From LMUY01 sp964247705 (GTDB lineage: Bacteria; Pseudomonadota; Alphaproteobacteria; Acetobacterales; Acetobacteraceae): a stretch of 64,000 nucleotides of DNA. The position numbers and the translations under genes were made by a program. The notes under the pieces were generated by a model that saw only the letters and a list, made by a program, of their open reading frames with translations, made no database searches and was not told the origin of the DNA. Every line of letters begins with the position of its first letter. Position 1 is the first letter of the stretch. The stretch covers positions 1-64,000 of the forward strand of contig CAXTVQ010000002.1 in the NCBI GenBank assembly GCA_964247705.1. Direction: 5' to 3'. Shown one piece after another: positions 60,323-64,000 of this stretch.

Positions 60323-61558
60323 ATGGAATTCGAATTCTCGGAGAAAGTGCAGGAGCTTCGCTCTCGCGTCCAGGCGTTCATGGACGAGCATGTGTATCCA
60401 AATGAAACGACGTACAACGCTCAGCTCGCCGGCGCCACGGACCGCTGGCAGCCCATCCCGATCCTCCAGGAGCTGAAGCAAAAGGCCAAGGACGAAGGGC
60501 TGTGGAACCTCTTCCTCGCCCACAGCAAGCGCGGCGCCGGGCTCACCAACCTCGAATACGCCCCGCTGTCCGAGATCATGGGCCGGGTCGGCTGGGCGAG
60601 CGAGGTGTTCAACTGCTCGGCCCCGGATACCGGCAATATGGAAACGCTCGAGCTGTACGGGACCGACGAGCAGAAGAACCGCTGGCTCAAGCCGCTCCTG
60701 GACGGCGAGATCCGCTCCGCATTCTGCATGACGGAACCGGCCGTCGCCTCCTCGGACGCGACCAACATCGAGACCCGGATCGTGCGCGAGGGCGACGAAT
60801 ACGTGATCAACGGCCGCAAGTGGTGGTCCTCCGGCGCCGGGGACCCGCGCTGCGCCGTGTTCATCGTCATGGGCAAGTCCGACCCCGCGAACATGGACAA
60901 GCACCGCCAGCAATCGATGATCCTGGTCCCGCGCGACACGCCGGGCGTCACGATCCACCGCATGCTGCCGGTGTTCGGCTTCGACGACGCGCCGCACGGC
61001 CATGGCGAGATCAGCTTCGAGAACGTGCGGGTGCCCGTAAGCTCGATCCTGCTCGGCGAGGGCCGCGGGTTCGAGATCGCCCAGGGGCGGCTTGGGCCAG
61101 GGCGCATCCACCACTGCATGCGCACCATCGGCCTGGCGGAGCGCGCGCTCGAGATGATGTGCAAGCGCTCGCTGGACCGCCACCCGTTCGGGAAGCCGCT
61201 GGCCGAGCAGGGTGTCACGATGGAGCGCATCGCCAACAGCCGCATCATGATCGACCAGTGCCGCCTGCTGGTGCTGCACGCCGCCTGGAAGATGGACACC
61301 GTCGGCAACAAGGCCGCCCGGCGGGAAATCGCGGAGATCAAGGTCAGCATCCCGAACATGGCGTGCCAGGTGCTGGACTGGGCGGTGCAGATGCACGGCG
61401 CAGGCGGCGTGTCCAACGATTTCGGCCTGGCCAAGATGTATGCCGGCGCCCGGACCATGCGCATCGTGGACGGCCCGGACGAGGTGCATCGCTACCAGCT
61501 CGGCCGTCTGGAACTGGCCAAGTACAAACCCGCCCGTCCCAACCTGGCGGCCGAGTGA
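60323..61558 (+). CDS. Acyl-CoA dehydrogenase (ACAD10/11-like)
   Basis: FAD enzyme of 411 residues. It has the N-terminal helical domain, the FAD/substrate segment AFCMTEPAVASSDATN (about 134-149), WWSSGAGDPRC and the C-terminal QMHGAGGVSNDF. Where ordinary acyl-CoA dehydrogenases have Y-E-G with the catalytic Glu, this one has V382-D383-G384 in RIVDGPDEVHR, the pattern of the ACAD10/ACAD11 group. GGGAG lies 8 bases before ATG 60323. The stop overlaps the SDR ATG (TGATG). With the SDR and kinase genes, this suggests hydroxy-fatty-acyl-CoA breakdown. Confidence 0.9.
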   Translation: MEFEFSEKVQELRSRVQAFMDEHVYPNETTYNAQLAGATDRWQPIPILQELKQKAKDEGLWNLFLAHSKRGAGLTNLEYAPLSEIMGRVGWASEVFNCSAPDTGNMETLELYGTDEQKNRWLKPLLDGEIRSAFCMTEPAVASSDATNIETRIVREGDEYVINGRKWWSSGAGDPRCAVFIVMGKSDPANMDKHRQQSMILVPRDTPGVTIHRMLPVFGFDDAPHGHGEISFENVRVPVSSILLGEGRGFEIAQGRLGPGRIHHCMRTIGLAERALEMMCKRSLDRHPFGKPLAEQGVTMERIANSRIMIDQCRLLVLHAAWKMDTVGNKAARREIAEIKVSIPNMACQVLDWAVQMHGAGGVSNDFGLAKMYAGARTMRIVDGPDEVHRYQLGRLELAKYKPARPNLAAE

Positions 61559-62337
61559 TGAGCAGCCTGTTCGACCTCACGGGGAAGGTCGCCCTGATCA
61601 CCGGAAGCTCCAAGGGGATCGGGCGGGCTATCGCCGAGCGGATGGCCGAGCACGGCGCCAAGGTCGTTATCTCCTCCCGCAAGAAGGAACCGTGCGAGGA
61701 GGTCGCGGCCGGCATCACCGCCAAGGGCGGCGAGGCAATCGTGCTGCCGGCCAACATCGGCCACAAGGACCAGCTCCAGGGCCTGGTGAACGACACCATC
61801 GCGCACTGGGGCGGCGTGGACATCCTGGTGTGCAACGCCGCGGTGAACCCGTATTTCGGCCCGTCGATCAACTGCCCGGACGAGGCGTTCGACCGCATCA
61901 TGGGCAGCAACGTCCGTTCCAACTTCTGGCTGTGCAACATGGTGCTGCCGCAGATGGCCGAACGCGGCGGCGGCGCCATCATCGTCATCAGCTCGATCGC
62001 CGGCATCCGCGGCACGCCCACGCTCGGCGCCTACGGCATCAGCAAGGCGGCGGACACGGCCATCGTGCGCAACCTGGCAGTGGAATGGGGGGCGAAGAAC
62101 ATCCGCGCCAACTGCATCGCCCCCGGCCTGGTGAAGACCGACTTCGCCCGCGCCCTTTGGGAGGATCCGGCGGTGCTGAAGAAGCGGGTCAAGGACAGCC
62201 CGCTCCCCCGCATCGGCGAGCCGGACGAAATCGCCGGTGCGGCGATCTTCCTGGCCAGCCCCGCCGGCAGCTTCACGACGGGGCAGACCTTCGTGATCGA
62301 CGGCGGCGTCACCATCGGCGGCGCCGCGCTGGAATGA
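61558..62337 (+). CDS. Short-chain dehydrogenase/reductase
   Basis: NAD(P)-dependent SDR of 259 residues. The nucleotide motif is TGSSKGIGRA, the structural motif is CNAAV, and the catalytic set is serine in VISSIAG with Y-G-I-S-K. The C-terminal VIDGGVTIGG is typical. SSRKKE at the end of strand 2 suggests NADP preference (inference). It is coupled to the acyl-CoA dehydrogenase and followed by an APH-type kinase gene after 85 bases with a palindromic repeat. Confidence 0.92.
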   Translation: MSSLFDLTGKVALITGSSKGIGRAIAERMAEHGAKVVISSRKKEPCEEVAAGITAKGGEAIVLPANIGHKDQLQGLVNDTIAHWGGVDILVCNAAVNPYFGPSINCPDEAFDRIMGSNVRSNFWLCNMVLPQMAERGGGAIIVISSIAGIRGTPTLGAYGISKAADTAIVRNLAVEWGAKNIRANCIAPGLVKTDFARALWEDPAVLKKRVKDSPLPRIGEPDEIAGAAIFLASPAGSFTTGQTFVIDGGVTIGGAALE

Positions 62338-62347
62338 CCTCGACCTT

Positions 62348-62374
62348 CCCTCTCCCGTCCTTCGCGGGGGAGGG
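62348..62374. repeat. Palindromic repeat between SDR and kinase genes
   Basis: CCCTCTCCCG and CGGGGGAGGG (one mismatch) with loop TCCTTCG, continuing into CGGGGTGAGGG (62376-62386), the same extension found at 40557-40567 on the other strand. It lies inside the ACAD-SDR-kinase run. Confidence 0.6.
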
Positions 62375-62422
62375 CCGGGGTGAGGGCCCGACCAACCCGC
62401 ACCAAGCTGGGCCAAAGCAAGC

Positions 62423-63478
62423 ATGACCGCGACAGACACGACCCTCGGCGCCCCCCGCCTCGTCCCGCCACTGGACAACCACCGCCTCGATGAAGCGCGC
62501 CTTGCCAAGTATCTCGCGGCCAACCTCCCGGGCTTCGCCGGGCCCCTCACCGTCCGCCAATTCCAGGGCGGACAGTCCAACCCGACCTTCCACCTGCACA
62601 CGCCGGGCGCCGAGTACGTGCTGCGCAAGAAGCCGCCCGGCACCCTGTTGCCTTCCGCCCACGCCGTTGACCGGGAATACGCCGTGCAGTCCGCCCTCGC
62701 CGGCAGCGCCGTCCCCGTCGCCCCGATGCGGCTGCTGTGCCGGGACGACGGCGTGATCGGCACGATGTTCTACGTCATGGACTACCTGCCCGGCCGCGTC
62801 TTCGCCGACCGCACCCTCGCCGGCCTCTCCGCCTCCGACCGGGCCGCGATGTACGACGACATGAACCGCGTCATGGCGGCCCTGCACGCCGTGGACTGGC
62901 AGGCAGCCGGACTCGCCGGGTTCGGCCGGCCGCAAGCCTATGTCGCCCGCCAGATCGACCGCTGGAGCCGCCAATACGTCGCGTCCAACACCGGCGACGT
63001 GCCGGAGATGGACCGGCTGATGGCTTGGCTTCCCGCCAACGCCCCGGCCGCGGACGAGACGGCCATCGCGCACGGCGATTTCCGCCTCGGCAACCTGATC
63101 TTCCACCCCACCGAGCCCCGGGTGCTGGCCGTGCTGGACTGGGAGCTGTCCACGCTCGGGCACCCGCTGGCAGACCTCGCCTACAACTGCATCCCGTGGC
63201 GCCTGCCGGTGGCGATGGAGGGTCTGCTCGGCGCCGACGCACCCGGCATCCCGGCCGAGGCCGAGTACGTCGCCGCGTATTGCCGCCGCACCGGCCGGGC
63301 GGGCGTGCCGGAGCTCGACTTCTTCGTTGTGTTCTCGTTGTTCCGCTGGGCCGCAATCGCCGCCGGCGTTTACCGCAGGGCACTGGACGGCAACGCCGCG
63401 GACGCCCGGGCGATGACGATCGGCAACAAGTTCAAGGTGCTCGCGGAGGCTGCCTGGCGGTTGGCTGAGACGCTTTAG
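62423..63478 (+). CDS. APH-family kinase (ACAD10/11 N-domain-like)
   Basis: Phosphotransferase of 351 residues. The start has the RQFQGGQSNPTFHL nucleotide loop and VLRKKPPG; the catalytic loop is H217-G-D219-F-R-x-G-N and the metal motif is D239-W-E. Automatic labels call it aminoglycoside phosphotransferase, but VLRKKPPG and LSTLGHPLADLAY are hallmarks of the kinase domain fused to mammalian ACAD10/ACAD11 and of LvaA-type 4-hydroxyacyl-CoA kinases. Third gene of the ACAD-SDR-kinase run; resistance is unlikely to be its role. Confidence 0.87.
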   Translation: MTATDTTLGAPRLVPPLDNHRLDEARLAKYLAANLPGFAGPLTVRQFQGGQSNPTFHLHTPGAEYVLRKKPPGTLLPSAHAVDREYAVQSALAGSAVPVAPMRLLCRDDGVIGTMFYVMDYLPGRVFADRTLAGLSASDRAAMYDDMNRVMAALHAVDWQAAGLAGFGRPQAYVARQIDRWSRQYVASNTGDVPEMDRLMAWLPANAPAADETAIAHGDFRLGNLIFHPTEPRVLAVLDWELSTLGHPLADLAYNCIPWRLPVAMEGLLGADAPGIPAEAEYVAAYCRRTGRAGVPELDFFVVFSLFRWAAIAAGVYRRALDGNAADARAMTIGNKFKVLAEAAWRLAETL

Positions 63479-63562
63479 CGCTGCTAAGTAAGTTGTTCTA
63501 GCGACACCTTTTAAGTCCGATCTGTGGCACAACCTGCGGCGATGAACCCTTCGAGGACGCTG

Positions 63563-64000
63563 ATGAATTCCACTCGCGCGTTGCTGCCTGCTCTCGGCAT
63601 GGTCTTCGCGCTGGGCGGAGCGGCCACCGCCCAAACCTCACCCACGCCCGCTCAACCGCTGCCTCCCCCCTCGCCGAGCCAGGCGGCGGCGCTGGAACAG
63701 CAGATCACCGAGTGGCTGACGTCGGTCACCGCCGGCATGGTCACGATGCCGCCGCGGCCGGTCGAGTTCCAACCCGAGGCCGACCACTACAACATCCGCG
63801 TGCCGCTGGCGCCGCTCGCCGGCCAGATTGACCCGGCGGACGCCGCTTTCACCGGCAAGGCCCGCCAGCTCGACGGCACGCGCTGGTCGTTGGACGATCA
63901 GCAGTTCCCGCCCAACCTGACGATCAAGACGACCGAGACCGTCGCAGACCCCCCGGATCCGACCAACCCGAACCCGGCCGGCACCCACACGCAAGACGTC
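63563..64000 (+). CDS. Secreted protein of unknown function (3' truncated by window end)
   Basis: Open frame running off the end of the window, 146 codons visible. A signal peptide ends near AATA-QT (about residue 23), followed by a Pro/Ser linker and a globular part with LEQQITEWLTSVTAGMVTM and a beta-rich PEADHYNIRVPLAPLAG. I do not recognise it. ATG 63563 is preceded by GAGGA at about 6 bases; ATG 63542 in the same frame would add 7 residues. The gene is separate from the kinase by 84 bases. Confidence 0.7.
   Translation, partial: MNSTRALLPALGMVFALGGAATAQTSPTPAQPLPPPSPSQAAALEQQITEWLTSVTAGMVTMPPRPVEFQPEADHYNIRVPLAPLAGQIDPADAAFTGKARQLDGTRWSLDDQQFPPNLTIKTTETVADPPDPTNPNPAGTHTQDV

Noticed and set aside
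59582..61489. 635-residue minus-strand frame joining DedA to upstream sequence
   Set aside because: Only the last 191 residues are protein-like; a strong Shine-Dalgarno places the real start at TTG 60157. The rest is antisense to the acyl-CoA dehydrogenase gene.
62423..63478. Aminoglycoside resistance gene
   Set aside because: APH fold motifs are present, but the sequence hallmarks and neighbours fit the hydroxyacyl-CoA kinase group.
1..64000. tRNA, rRNA, CRISPR array, insertion sequence or prophage
   Set aside because: I looked through the gaps and found no cloverleaf-like element, regular spacer repeats, transposase or integrase, or phage structural genes.

Overview
This is a GC-rich (visibly about 70%), densely coded bacterial chromosome segment. 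It carries about 50 genes, no gap over 300 bases, many 1-4 base stop/start overlaps and frequent TTG/GTG starts. An LPS export set (lptF-lptG-lptD-surA), a DUF1194 protein, the dapF/mtaB/ftsY block and several LIV-type transport genes suggest an alphaproteobacterium. Acetobacteraceae/Rhodospirillales is my best guess, by gene content and not by any search. I see no tRNA, rRNA, CRISPR, insertion sequence or prophage.

Layout. 1-10.6 kb (+): tail of a GlcD-type FAD oxidase, an MFS exporter, lptF-lptG-lptD-surA, a GNAT-MazG fusion and a PhzF isomerase, mostly coupled. 10.6-18.2 kb (-): a GMC oxidoreductase, then a branched-chain-amino-acid-type ABC importer (livG, livF, two paralogous binding proteins, livH, livM). 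18.4-28.2 kb (+): an EthD-like protein and a four-gene RND efflux system with two inner-membrane pumps. 28.2-34.6 kb: an SLC13 permease, a lone receiver, a small TerB-like protein, a CBS protein and a CHASE3 hybrid histidine kinase. 34.8-41.6 kb: D-tartrate dehydratase (+), then rpmI-rplT-secreted protein-pheS-pheT-MYG1 (-).

41.7-46.5 kb (+): dapF, a secreted protein, mtaB, ftsY and an epoxide-hydrolase-like protein. 46.5-48.5 kb (-): a serine/threonine dehydratase-like enzyme and an unrecognised 351-residue protein. 48.6-53.8 kb (+): guaA, a serine-glyoxylate-type aminotransferase, a serine hydrolase, a DUF1194 protein and, after an AT-richer gap, a small secreted protein. 53.8-57.4 kb: uppP with an SGNH hydrolase (-), divergent from a methyltransferase and haem-oxygenase-like diiron protein pair (+). 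57.4-60.2 kb (-): DedA, ATP-grasp ligase, Old Yellow Enzyme. 60.3-64 kb (+): acyl-CoA dehydrogenase, SDR and APH-type kinase, a split version of the mammalian ACAD10/ACAD11 arrangement, then a truncated secreted protein.

Two families of short GC-rich palindromic repeats lie between genes. Some overlap gene ends or supply ribosome-binding sites. The least explained items are the GNAT-MazG fusion, the methyltransferase/diiron pair, the DedA/ATP-grasp pair, the unknown protein divergent from guaA, and the ACAD-SDR-kinase operon.
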